Shown: positions 1-8,103, counted from the first letter of the stretch. The stretch: DNA of 13,767 nucleotides from Desulfatitalea sp. (GCA_013041835.1 JABDRH010000477.1:1-13767), one strand, 5' to 3'. Program-made: numbers and translations. The notes: generated from the sequence alone by a model not told the origin.

Positions 1-1280
1 AAACGGTACTGCACCCGGACACCATCCCCGAACTGATCCGCAAGGCGGTGCGCCTGGCGCGTACCGAAAAGCCCGGCGCCTGCCTCATCGAACTGCCCGA
101 GGACATCGCCAAGCTGGAGAGCGACGCCGCCCCCATCGAGCCACGTCGCTACCGCCGGCCGGTACCCGACGACCACATCGTGAACGCTGCCTGGGAGGTG
201 ATTGCCGAGGCGCGCCGGCCCATCATTCTTGCCGGAAACGGCACCATCCGCAAACGGGCCAGCAAACAGTTGCGCCGCTTCGTGGCGCGGACCGGTATCG
301 GCGTGGTGAGCACCTTCATGGGCAAGGGCGCCGTGGATATGGATCAGGAGCAGTGCTGTTTTACCATCGGACTTCAGGACCGCGACCATACCGCCGTGGC
401 CGTGGACGAAGCCGACGTGATCATCACGCTGGGTTACGACATGGTGGAGTATCCGCCCCGGCTGTGGAACACCGGTTGTTGTCACCAAATCGTACACATC
501 GATTTCATTCCGGCCGAAATCGACGCCACCTACCCCATCGCCGCGGAGATCGTGGGGGATCTGGCCCACACCTTGTGGATGCTCAATGAACGCGCCGCCG
601 TTGATGACCGCCCCCGACGCCATTACGATCACAGCCATACGCGCAAAGCCCGGGCCGCCATGCTGGCCGAGATGGCGGAATACGCCGAGGATACGGCCCT
701 GGGCACGATCAAGCCGCAGAAAGTCCTGTGGGATACCCGCATCGTGCTGGGGCCCGAGGATATTTTGCTATCGGACGTGGGCGCGCACAAGATGTGGGTG
801 GCGCGCTACTACCACAGCCACGAGCCCAATACATGCCTGATCCCCAATGGCTTTTGCGCCATGGGCTTTGCCCTGCCGGGCGCCCTCGGCGCGGCCCTGG
901 TAAACCCTGATCACCGCATCATGGCGGTGTGCGGCGATGGCGCGCTTTTGATGAACGTGCAGGAAATGGAGACTGCCCGGCGCCTCAACAGCAACATCGT
1001 GGTGCAGGTATGGGAGGACAACGCCTACGGCCTCATCGCCTGGAAACAACAAAACCACTACGGCCGTCACACCGACCTGGGCTTCGGCAACCCGGACTTC
1101 GTGCAACTGGCCAGCGCCTTTGGCTGGTATGCCCATCACTGCGACCGCAGCGCGGACCTGCAGGGCATCCTGCGGCGCGCCCTGGACGAACCAGGCCCCA
1201 GCCTGGTGGTGATCCCCATCGATTATGAAGAAAACGCCAAACTGACCCAACGCTTGGGAAAAATCGGAATGCGGGTCTGA
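1..1280 (+). CDS. Acetolactate synthase-like thiamine-diphosphate enzyme, 5'-truncated
   Basis: The reading frame is open from base 3 to the TGA at 1278-1280, so the gene begins upstream of the window; the GTG at 48 is internal. About 425 residues are present, against roughly 550 for complete family members. The visible part covers the end of the N-terminal domain (a conserved E-L-P-E-D-I stretch near 98-115), the central domain, and the C-terminal thiamine-diphosphate/Mg-binding domain. The latter has the classic motif: GDG encoded at 933-941 and the closing Asn at 1020, 29 residues later. The NAYG-x-I-x-WKQ stretch and the ending resemble catabolic acetolactate synthases (AlsS/IlvB type), which join two pyruvates to 2-acetolactate. 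The catalytic glutamate near the N terminus is outside the window. Related folds include 2-oxoacid decarboxylases, and the downstream aldehyde dehydrogenase would also suit an aldehyde-releasing decarboxylase. The family is certain; the exact substrate is not. Confidence 0.88.
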   Translation, partial: TVLHPDTIPELIRKAVRLARTEKPGACLIELPEDIAKLESDAAPIEPRRYRRPVPDDHIVNAAWEVIAEARRPIILAGNGTIRKRASKQLRRFVARTGIGVVSTFMGKGAVDMDQEQCCFTIGLQDRDHTAVAVDEADVIITLGYDMVEYPPRLWNTGCCHQIVHIDFIPAEIDATYPIAAEIVGDLAHTLWMLNERAAVDDRPRRHYDHSHTRKARAAMLAEMAEYAEDTALGTIKPQKVLWDTRIVLGPEDILLSDVGAHKMWVARYYHSHEPNTCLIPNGFCAMGFALPGALGAALVNPDHRIMAVCGDGALLMNVQEMETARRLNSNIVVQVWEDNAYGLIAWKQQNHYGRHTDLGFGNPDFVQLASAFGWYAHHCDRSADLQGILRRALDEPGPSLVVIPIDYEENAKLTQRLGKIGMRV

Positions 1281-1331
1281 TTGCGGTTAGGTTCAGTTTG
1301 ATCAAATCCGCCCGGCAGGAGGACGTCAACC

Positions 1332-2765
1332 ATGCTAAACGAGTGCTATCCCCTCTATATCGGCAATCGCCCGGAAACCCCGAATGCCGACCTTCCGGTC
1401 ATCGACAAATACTCCGGCGAGACGGCCGCCCGCGTCCCCCTGGCCGATGCCGCCATGATCGACCGGGCCATCGATCTGGCCGACCGGTCCGCACCGGCCA
1501 TGGCGGCCCTGAAACCCTATGAGCGGCAGAAAATCCTCTATGACTGCGTGGCCGCCTTTGAATCACGCCGCGAAACCCTGGCCCTGGCCCTGTGCATCGA
1601 GGCGGGCAAGCCCATCAACGACGCCAAGGGCGAAGTGACACGGCTGATCGACACCTTCCGCGTGGCCGCCGAAGAAGCGGTGCGTATCGGCGGCGACACC
1701 ATTCCCCTGGAAATCAGCGCCCGCACTGCCGGATACCGGGGCATGACCCAACGGGTGCCGCTGGGGCCGTGCGTTTTCATCAGCCCCTTCAATTTCCCGC
1801 TGAATCTCGTGGCCCACAAGGTGGCCCCGGCCATTGCCGCCGGCTGTCCCTTCGTGCTCAAGCCGGCCAGTGCCACCCCGGTGGGCGCGCTGATCATCGG
1901 CGACGTCCTGTCCAAAACCGACCTGCCGGCAGGGGCCTTTTCCATTTTGCCCTGCCCCCGCGACGGCGCCGACCAATTGATCCGCGATGATCGCCTCAAG
2001 CTGCTCAGCTTCACCGGTTCGGATACCGTGGGCTGGCGCCTCAAAGCCCAGGCGGGAAAGAAGAAGGTAGTGCTGGAACTCGGCGGCAACGCCGCCTGTA
2101 TCGTGGACGAAACAGCCGATCTGGATGACGCCGTGGAACGATTGGCCGTCGGTGCCTTCTACCAGTCGGGCCAAAGCTGCATCAGCGTACAGCGCATTCT
2201 GATACATGAAAAGGTGTACGACACGCTTAAAAAGCGTTTGGTGGCCCGGGTGAAAACACTAAAGACCGGCGACCCCAGGAATCCTGAAACCTTCATCGGC
2301 CCGTTGATCAGCGAAAAGGATGCCAGGCGGCTGCAAGCGTGGATCGTAGCGGCCGTGGACGCCGGCGGCCGGGTGTTGTGCGGCAACGCGCGGGACGGCG
2401 CCCTATTGTCGGCCACCCTATTGGAAAATGTACCACCGGATCAGGCGATCTGCACCGAAGAAGCCTTCGGTCCCGTGGCCGTGCTCTCGCGCTTCAGCCG
2501 TTTCGAAGACGCTTTGGACCAGGTCAATGCCGGCCGCTACGGCCTGCAGGCCGGTGTGTTCACCCGCGATCTCTATCGCGCCCAGCGGGCCTGGGACCGG
2601 CTGGAGGTCGGCGGCGTGATCGTGGGCGACGTGCCCTCCTGGCGCGTGGACCACATGCCCTACGGCGGGATCAAGGATTCGGGCATCGGCCGCGAGGGTT
2701 TGCGCTACGCCATCGAAGACATGACCGAAATCCGGCTGTTGGTGATCCGTACGCCGCAACAATAA
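1332..2765 (+). CDS. NAD(P)-dependent aldehyde dehydrogenase
   Basis: This 477-residue protein is a full-length member of the aldehyde dehydrogenase superfamily, which oxidises aldehydes to carboxylic acids with NAD(P) in the cytoplasm. The catalytic residues are all present with family spacing: Asn154 in an SPFNFP motif, the cofactor Lys177, Glu249 in LELGG, and nucleophile Cys283 in GQSC, 34 residues after the Glu. An E-E-x-FGP motif follows near residue 377. The GQSC-I-S-V-Q-R stretch is typical of the succinate-semialdehyde/lactaldehyde/non-phosphorylating glyceraldehyde-3-phosphate branch. The ATG is fixed by AGGAGG at 1317-1322. The gene lies 51 nt after the thiamine-diphosphate enzyme and probably shares its transcript, which hints that it removes an aldehyde made by that enzyme. 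The substrate cannot be read from the sequence. Confidence 0.92.
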   Translation: MLNECYPLYIGNRPETPNADLPVIDKYSGETAARVPLADAAMIDRAIDLADRSAPAMAALKPYERQKILYDCVAAFESRRETLALALCIEAGKPINDAKGEVTRLIDTFRVAAEEAVRIGGDTIPLEISARTAGYRGMTQRVPLGPCVFISPFNFPLNLVAHKVAPAIAAGCPFVLKPASATPVGALIIGDVLSKTDLPAGAFSILPCPRDGADQLIRDDRLKLLSFTGSDTVGWRLKAQAGKKKVVLELGGNAACIVDETADLDDAVERLAVGAFYQSGQSCISVQRILIHEKVYDTLKKRLVARVKTLKTGDPRNPETFIGPLISEKDARRLQAWIVAAVDAGGRVLCGNARDGALLSATLLENVPPDQAICTEEAFGPVAVLSRFSRFEDALDQVNAGRYGLQAGVFTRDLYRAQRAWDRLEVGGVIVGDVPSWRVDHMPYGGIKDSGIGREGLRYAIEDMTEIRLLVIRTPQQ

Positions 2766-2776
2766 AGGTGAAACAA

Positions 2777-2806
2777 GAGGCCGGTTGAAACAATTCAAAC
2801 GGCCTC
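2777..2806. terminator. Hairpin between convergent genes, probable bidirectional terminator
   Basis: Two 13-base arms (2777-2789 and 2794-2806) pair with one mismatch around a 4-base loop. The hairpin lies 11 nt after the aldehyde dehydrogenase stop and 6 nt beyond the stop of the convergent 3-hydroxyacyl-CoA dehydrogenase. On the minus strand it is followed by a T-rich stretch (read from 2776 down to 2761). On the plus strand the downstream T content is weaker and overlaps the end of the opposing gene. Position and stem strength support termination for both genes. Confidence 0.75.
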
Positions 2807-2812
2807 AATCAT

Positions 2813-3661
<849 letters not shown>

Positions 3662-3684
3662 GTGCTGTTCTCCTTTGTTGATAT

Positions 3685-3699
3685 CGCATGGCTCATGCG
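3685..3699. promoter_or_regulatory. Palindrome CGCATG-gct-CATGCG, candidate operator
   Basis: Perfect 6-base arms (3685-3690, 3694-3699) flank a 3-base centre. The site lies 24-38 nt upstream of the 3-hydroxyacyl-CoA dehydrogenase start. It falls just downstream of the minus-strand -10-like box at 3710-3705, close to where transcription would begin. That is a typical place for a dimeric repressor such as a TetR- or GntR-type acyl-CoA regulator. No regulator gene is in the window, so the assignment rests on symmetry and position only. Confidence 0.4.
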
Positions 3700-3702
3700 G
3701 AT

Positions 3703-3714
3703 GAATTATAATTC
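3703..3714 (-). promoter_or_regulatory. Palindrome GAATTATAATTC with TATAAT, candidate -10 for hbd
   Basis: This perfect 12-base palindrome contains TATAAT on both strands. On the minus strand the hexamer (3710-3705) would start transcription near 3698, giving a leader of about 37 nt for the dehydrogenase gene. The matching -35 position (about 3728-3733) is a poor fit to TTGACA, so an activator or an alternative sigma factor may be needed, or the match may be chance in AT-rich DNA. Confidence 0.4.
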
Positions 3715-3991
3715 GTGGTCTTGTTACTCGATTTAGTGATGAGACGCAATAAGGCCGCGACGTTTCCCAAAGGCTCGGCAGGTTTCGTGGATGCATCGCC
3801 GTTAAGGGCCGGAACGCACGATTATGAAGAAACCGAGCCGGCTCTGCTTGCCCCTTGCTTTGACACGAGTGGGCAAGCACCAAAAAACTGGCCGCCGTTC
3901 AGTCAATAAATGGCCACAATCATATAAATATCTTATATTAAACCATATTCACAAACTATACCGCATCAAAAATATCTTGACTTATTTGAAA

Positions 3992-4000
3992 TGATATAAT
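3992..4000 (+). promoter_or_regulatory. Extended -10 promoter element TGATATAAT
   Basis: The bases match the extended -10 consensus TG-n-TATAAT exactly, so a good -35 box is not required. The predicted start is near 4007, about 650 nt before the DUF1329 gene. If used, it would drive a long leader of the downstream cluster or a separate small RNA. A TTGACT at 3977-3982 is only 12 bases from the hexamer and cannot be its standard -35 box. The AT-rich surroundings raise the chance of a coincidental match. Confidence 0.35.
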
Positions 4001-4001
4001 A

Positions 4002-4057
4002 GGTTGCATTCATCGCAATTATCATGCATATAATGCAATCACTGAGTGCGTTGCGAT
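4002..4057. repeat. Nested inverted repeats in AT-rich DNA
   Basis: TTGCATT (4004-4010) pairs with AATGCAA (4032-4038), and ATCGCAA (4012-4018) pairs with TTGCGAT (4051-4057). The two pairs interlock, so they cannot form one simple hairpin and could instead be alternative RNA folds or overlapping protein sites. They begin right at the expected start of transcription from the box at 3992-4000. The arms are short and may be fortuitous. Confidence 0.3.
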
Positions 4058-4655
4058 TCATTCTTTTTGCGGTTTTAATTGGGGCGGCACCTCACTGCGG
4101 TTGGCATGCGTTTTTACGGATCGACTATTAGATTGTCCCAATAGCCATAAAAAAGGATGATAATTTTGTATTGTGCCGCTTTTTGGCACATGTGAATAGA
4201 AACCTAAAGTAGTTTGTGGGGCGTCTCTTGACTATTTGCGTTCTTCTACCGAACTTGAAGCTTGAATGGTTTTGAGCGAGAGAGCGGCTTTTTTTTGAGC
4301 CGCGCAACCTGAGATGACTGGCGCTTGTTTTAATTTGCTCGAAATTTGAGATAAAAGATGCTCCAACCCGCCAATTGCTTCAGGGCAAGGTTTCCCGCAA
4401 GCCAATCGAGTTGGGTTTCACACACATGAAGGTTTTTTTTGGGCATCCGTGGTGATTGCTGAAAACGATTGAATTCTGCCCCAATTCAATGCAGTATTGG
4501 CTGACACCAATGCGAGAAACGCGACGATATTTATAGGCGACCCAAACTATTTGGCTTCTTGTCTGATCCCATCGGCAGCCTGGAATCATGACTGTAATAG
4601 TGTTCATATGCTGTGGAATTGACGATTGCTAAATATTAAAAATCAAGGAGGGTGT

Positions 4656-6104
4656 ATGAAAAATGTCAAGGTCTTCTTTACTCAAATTTTGGCTTTCTGC
4701 CTAATGGCGTTTTTATTAGTGCCTAGTGCCATTGGTGCCGAGAGATACTCGGTCGATTGGCAAGAGTATTTAAAACATAAGACGATTTTAGATGATCCCA
4801 GACCAGTGTTGAAAACCTACTGGACCAAACAACTTATACCGCCTTCGGTATACGCCGAATACTCCTATGACATAGAGACCATGAAGGCAAAGTGGGCCGA
4901 AGCCGTGGGATTCAAGGCGCCTGATGTCGTCGGCAAGATTGCGCCCGAGATCAAGCCCGGCAAATACACCTATAAGGACAAGGAGAAATACCCGGGACTC
5001 AAGGAATTGATGATCCCATTTTTTTACGAAAAGTTCTTCAAGCCCGGTGCGCCGCCATTTGGGGGAACTGTTTCCGAGTTCGAGGTCATTCCAACCCAGC
5101 AGCGGTATTGGCCCCTGCCCTTCACAGAGGCAACCTTGCGGAACATGGGCAAGGCCAAACAGGATCCGCAGGGGTTCTTTGAACCGAAAGACTATATCGC
5201 GGGCATGCCGTTCCCGCGACCTTCCGGTTCTGAAAGAATCAAGGCCATGCAGATCGTTTATAATAAAAACTATATCCCTTTGCTTTGGGATGCATCCGTT
5301 GGAATCAGCGACACCCAAAATTTTGATCGGAATTTTAAGAATATCTACTCTGGATACGGCATATCGTATACCCTGCAATTATCCGGCCGGTTAAAGGATG
5401 AGCCGAGGCCGTTTTATGACGAAAGGGCAAAAACACGCAATGAGTTTTATGTTGCAGCCGCCACCGCCATGGAACCCCGCGACGCGTACGGAAACGTCAC
5501 ATTAGCCATTATGAAAATGGGGACCAATACCAACGAAATATATGCGTATGCGGCCGCGCTTAGAAGAATTAGAAAAATGACGGGGACCGATACCCAGGAT
5601 ACGTCTGCCGGGCAAAACGCGATTATGGATGATTCCGCGGGGTTCAGCCGGGTGCTTTCCCCCACCCAGTTCCCATATGAATACAAAATCCTCGAAGAAA
5701 GGGAGTTTCTGGTGCCTGCATGCACACATGACGGGTCGGAATACATCCAGCGAAGCAACATGGAAGTGAAAAACGTGCGCATGGAAAGACGACCTGTTTA
5801 TGTTCTTGAATTGATTCAGAAAGATCCTTCATATGTCTATGGAAGGACAATTCTTTACATGGACAAAGAAACGTTTTACCTGCAGGCGAGTCTTAACTAC
5901 GATCAGAAAGGCCGGTTATTCCGTGGAATGCTTTTCTATCCTTTTCAAGAAGCCGAAATGGGGGTATTGGGCGCCTTTATATCCATCAACTGGAACTTTC
6001 AAACGCCTCAAACCGGTTATCTGGCGATCGGGCCTCCCCTGCCCGCGCCGTGGCTCGATCGAAATTTTTTCAGCTTCCAGAATCTGCAAAGGATGGGAAA
6101 ATAG
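4656..6104 (+). CDS. Exported DUF1329 protein
   Basis: This 482-residue protein starts with a signal peptide: a basic N terminus, a hydrophobic core at about residues 6-22, and a likely cut after Ala28. There is no lipobox cysteine, so it should be a soluble periplasmic or outer-membrane-associated protein rather than a lipoprotein. The body matches the DUF1329 family. The clearest stretches are the central Y-x-A-A-L-R-R-I-R-K-M-T-G region, the following Y-K-I-L-E-E-R-E-F-L-V-P segment, and the R-R-P-V-Y-V-L-E...KDPSYVYG...YMDKETF block near the C terminus. Family members are thought to resemble LolA/LolB-type lipoprotein-sorting folds, but the function is unproven. The ATG at 4656 is set by AAGGAGGG at 4645-4652; an in-frame TTG at 4626 is less likely. 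It is the first gene of the cluster, and from general knowledge the family often accompanies YCF48-like and RND genes, both of which follow here. Confidence 0.88.
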   Translation: MKNVKVFFTQILAFCLMAFLLVPSAIGAERYSVDWQEYLKHKTILDDPRPVLKTYWTKQLIPPSVYAEYSYDIETMKAKWAEAVGFKAPDVVGKIAPEIKPGKYTYKDKEKYPGLKELMIPFFYEKFFKPGAPPFGGTVSEFEVIPTQQRYWPLPFTEATLRNMGKAKQDPQGFFEPKDYIAGMPFPRPSGSERIKAMQIVYNKNYIPLLWDASVGISDTQNFDRNFKNIYSGYGISYTLQLSGRLKDEPRPFYDERAKTRNEFYVAAATAMEPRDAYGNVTLAIMKMGTNTNEIYAYAAALRRIRKMTGTDTQDTSAGQNAIMDDSAGFSRVLSPTQFPYEYKILEEREFLVPACTHDGSEYIQRSNMEVKNVRMERRPVYVLELIQKDPSYVYGRTILYMDKETFYLQASLNYDQKGRLFRGMLFYPFQEAEMGVLGAFISINWNFQTPQTGYLAIGPPLPAPWLDRNFFSFQNLQRMGK

Positions 6105-6255
6105 GGCTAAAAACACTTCATTGGAGAATGATAGGACGGGGGTTACGTTGAAGCACATTTGACCCTATTACAATGCTCTAATTTGAGTCAAGACGGATGT
6201 CCCCCTGCTATTTTTATTCGCGTCAGTGAACACCATAATAATGAGGAGGTCAGTT

Positions 6256-6981
6256 ATGAGTAATCCCATGAAAACGCGCTTGCCGATCGTTAAAACGCCT
6301 GCCGACGTGGCGGCATTAACCAACCTGAGCAAGGAAGAGAAGGAAATGGCGCTTGTGAATCTGAAAAAGGTTCCGCTCAGCGACGGCTGGGCGCTATTGG
6401 GCAGTGACCCGGAGCTACAGGCGTTCATGCATATTATCGAGCAGCAATCCACCGCGCTGCTTGACGGAGATTTTCAGGGGGCGCCCTTCAGCCCGATGAA
6501 CCTGGTTACCCTGGCCGTTGTCAAACACACCGGCAACGACTATATGGATGGTCTTTTTTCAGCGCTCACGGCCGTGGAGATCGGCCAGTATAAATTGAGC
6601 AAAGATGAATACATGAAGCTCGGTGTGCTGGATAACCCGGACTCATGTCTCTGGAACGATGAAGAGCGCCTGTCCCTCAAATTTGCTTCGGCGGTTTTAA
6701 ACAATACGATGACCGATGAATTATTCGAACAGGCGCGCACGACGTGGGGAGAGCAGAAGCTGTTGCGGCTCTTTTTCTGGATGTCTTTTGCCCATACATG
6801 GGGCATGCTCAACAACATGATGAACATCAAATTGCTGCCCGAAATGGTGCAGCAAATGAAACAAGGTCTGCCCCCCGAAGCCGTGGCGATGCTCGTTGGG
6901 AAATATCAGAAGACGAGAACGGACTTGAAGGCGTTTTGGGACGAAAACATTCCCGATGCCCCTCAACCACCCAGTTCATAA
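6256..6981 (+). CDS. Carboxymuconolactone decarboxylase-family (AhpD-like) protein, copy A
   Basis: This 241-residue protein has no signal peptide and is probably cytoplasmic. Residues about 80-200 fit the carboxymuconolactone decarboxylase family: a helix ending in H91-T-G-N94-D-Y96 corresponds to the N-x-Y-E-W/H helix of that family, and W-N-D-E-E-R-L...F...N-N-T-M-T-D-E-L-F-E-Q-A fits its second helical unit. It lacks the CxxC of the peroxidase-partner AhpD and has a single Cys131, so thiol redox chemistry of the AhpD kind is unlikely. The ~80-residue N-terminal region is longer than in minimal family members and is shared with copy B. The ATG at 6256 is chosen because AGGAGG (6244-6249) sits 6 nt upstream; the ATG at 6241 and the GTG at 6226 precede or overlap that site. 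It lies 151 nt after DUF1329 and 37 nt before its paralogue. The substrate is unknown. Confidence 0.8.
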   Translation: MSNPMKTRLPIVKTPADVAALTNLSKEEKEMALVNLKKVPLSDGWALLGSDPELQAFMHIIEQQSTALLDGDFQGAPFSPMNLVTLAVVKHTGNDYMDGLFSALTAVEIGQYKLSKDEYMKLGVLDNPDSCLWNDEERLSLKFASAVLNNTMTDELFEQARTTWGEQKLLRLFFWMSFAHTWGMLNNMMNIKLLPEMVQQMKQGLPPEAVAMLVGKYQKTRTDLKAFWDENIPDAPQPPSS

Positions 6982-7018
6982 GACATCAATTTCAATTGCA
7001 TAAGAAAGGCGGTTGTTT

Positions 7019-7744
7019 ATGGGTGATTCAGAAGGCAACGCAACAAAAAGCGGCCCCGAAGGGTTCCGGATGCCGCTTATTAAAAGCCCTGCCGACGTGG
7101 AGGCATTGTCCCACCTGAGCCCGGATGAGAAGGCGTTGGGTGTGGAAAATCTAAAGAAGTTTCCACCCAGTGACGGCTACTTTATCATGGGAAACGACCC
7201 GGATATGCAAGCGACATTGCGAATCATGGAGATGGAAATCACATCGCTTCTCCACCCGGATCATCAAGGGATTCCCTTCAGTCCCATGAACCTGATGGCC
7301 CTTGAAGTCGCAAGGCATATCGGCAACGATTACCTTACCGGCTTGATGCAAAACGTAACGGCCAACACGATCGGTGATTTTCAAAAGCCGTATGATCACT
7401 ACATGAAGCTTGGCATGATAGAGAACCAGGATTCGGCCGTATGGAATGATGAGCAGCAATTGGCCATCAAATTCACCCGTGCGTGCCTTGAATTCAATAT
7501 GACCGACGAAGTGTTCGAACAGGCCCGCGCGGCATGGGGAGAAAAGAAGGTTCTCCGCTACATTGCCTGGATATCATATGTGCATCAGTGGGGAATGATT
7601 CAGAGCGCCTTGGGCATGAAGTATTTACCCGAGACGATGACTTACCCCAGGGGTTCCATGACCCCTGAGGTCATAGATGTCGTTATTTCAAAGCTTAAAG
7701 ATACAAAGGAAAAGGTCAGGAAATTTTGGATTGAAGAAACCTGA
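7019..7744 (+). CDS. Carboxymuconolactone decarboxylase-family (AhpD-like) protein, copy B
   Basis: This 241-residue protein is a paralogue of the preceding gene. Over the 75 residues starting at the shared M/L-P near the N terminus I count about 40 identities by eye. Strong identity continues through the PFSPMNL, GNDY and WNDE blocks and the T-D-E-x-F-E-Q-A-R motif. It also lacks a CxxC pair. The equivalents of the copy A motif are His100, Asn103 and Tyr105. The two proteins differ most at the N terminus, where copy B carries about nine extra residues, and at the C terminus. The ATG at 7019 follows AAAGG (7005-7009). A TTG at 7013 is in frame but too close to that site. Tandem arrangement, equal length and small gap suggest a local duplication and perhaps a heteromeric enzyme, since the family commonly forms trimers or hexamers (known of the family; assembly here is inferred). 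Confidence 0.8.
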   Translation: MGDSEGNATKSGPEGFRMPLIKSPADVEALSHLSPDEKALGVENLKKFPPSDGYFIMGNDPDMQATLRIMEMEITSLLHPDHQGIPFSPMNLMALEVARHIGNDYLTGLMQNVTANTIGDFQKPYDHYMKLGMIENQDSAVWNDEQQLAIKFTRACLEFNMTDEVFEQARAAWGEKKVLRYIAWISYVHQWGMIQSALGMKYLPETMTYPRGSMTPEVIDVVISKLKDTKEKVRKFWIEET

Positions 7745-8103
7745 TAGGCGCCATGCACAAAAGATTCCGCGGCAAGGCGTGACTTGATCCCAATGTTGTA
7801 CAAAAAGGTTGATTGCAGGCCATCTTTTGTTACAATTTGGTAAAGTCGGAGAACCATGGATCCTGCGTTGCCAAGGGTGAAGCCGCAGCCGGTTGCCGCG
7901 GCTTCACCCTTGGCGCCATGACTCTGGCGCCCTCCGACTTTTGCAACATTGGCGGTTAGCGATCAACGATAATTGCCGGGAAACATTATCCCTGCTTTGT
8001 CCGCCTTTGAATCGAAGTCATTTTCGCTGTCATGACTGAAAGTGCTTCTATTGATTTTGATTTCTTCTATTCCGATGGATATGACACAGGAGGAACATTG
8101 ATT
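7745..8103. other. 359-nt spacer between the CMD pair and the YCF48-RND pair
   Basis: No gene is supported here. The spacer is dominated by the nested inverted-repeat element at 7790-7952. After it comes about 80 nt of ordinary sequence and then the ribosome-binding site AGGAGG (8088-8093) of the YCF48-like gene. I see no convincing promoter. An in-frame ATG at 8032 lacks a ribosome site and would put a non-conserved stretch before the signal sequence. Confidence 0.6.
7790..7952. repeat. Nested inverted-repeat element with a 16-bp perfect stem
   Basis: Three levels of symmetry share one centre. The outer arms CCAATGTTG/CAACATTGG are at 7790-7798 and 7944-7952. The middle arms AAAGTCGGAG/CTCCGACTTT are at 7842-7851 and 7932-7941. 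The inner stem pairs 7871-7886 with 7898-7913, 16 of 16 bases, around an 11-base loop. A short CATGG/CCATG pair (7855-7859, 7916-7920) lies between, and a GGCGCC repeat (7912-7917, 7926-7931) adds an alternative hairpin. As RNA, the 100 bases 7842-7941 would form one very stable hairpin with 10, 5 and 16 bp helices. It could end transcription of the CMD genes, adjust expression of the downstream pair, or be a miniature palindromic mobile element with ~9-bp terminal repeats. I see no clear target-site duplication. Confidence 0.75.

Larger units (their letters stand above)
3662..4655. other. Gene-poor, AT-rich intergenic region of about 1 kb
   Basis: I find no convincing coding sequence here. 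Composition drops abruptly: 3901-3960 holds only 14 G/C of 60, whereas bases 1-60 hold 40 of 60. The stretch contains two palindromes at the dehydrogenase end, an extended -10 box at 3992-4000, nested inverted repeats at 4002-4057, and two small hairpins: 6-bp arms at 4172-4177/4185-4190, and 6-bp arms at 4284-4289/4298-4303 around a T-rich loop. A 75-codon open frame on the minus strand (4380-4607) has no recognisable domain and no clear ribosome site, and I do not call it a gene. The region may be a regulatory leader, a decayed insertion or an ncRNA locus; none of these is demonstrated. Confidence 0.6.

Noticed and set aside
768..1250. 160-codon antisense open frame inside the thiamine-diphosphate enzyme
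   Set aside because: It lies opposite a clearly conserved gene in GC-rich DNA, where such shadow frames are expected.
3662..3883. N-terminal extension of the 3-hydroxyacyl-CoA dehydrogenase on the minus strand
   Set aside because: The open frame continues upstream, but the Rossmann domain starts at 3661, a good ribosome site lies there, and the extension has no resemblance to the family.
3715..3909. Plus-strand 64-codon open frame upstream of hbd
   Set aside because: Low-complexity composition, no ribosome site, and it overlaps the dehydrogenase promoter region.
3977..4000. TTGACT plus TATAAT as a standard sigma-70 promoter
   Set aside because: The spacer is only 12 bases, against about 17 needed; only the extended -10 interpretation is kept.
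4172..4204. TGGCAC (4184-4189) as a sigma-54 promoter
   Set aside because: The -12 position lacks the required GC element at the correct spacing.
4380..4607. 75-codon minus-strand open frame in the gene-poor region
   Set aside because: No recognisable domain, no clear ribosome site, and isolated in AT-rich DNA. I could not match it to a transposase remnant.
3662..4655. CRISPR array, tRNA or rRNA in the long intergenic region
   Set aside because: No regularly spaced direct repeats, cloverleaf or rRNA-like conserved blocks could be seen.
8032..8103. Upstream ATG start for the YCF48-like protein
   Set aside because: No ribosome site, and it adds non-conserved acidic residues before the signal sequence; AGGAGG supports the GTG at 8104.
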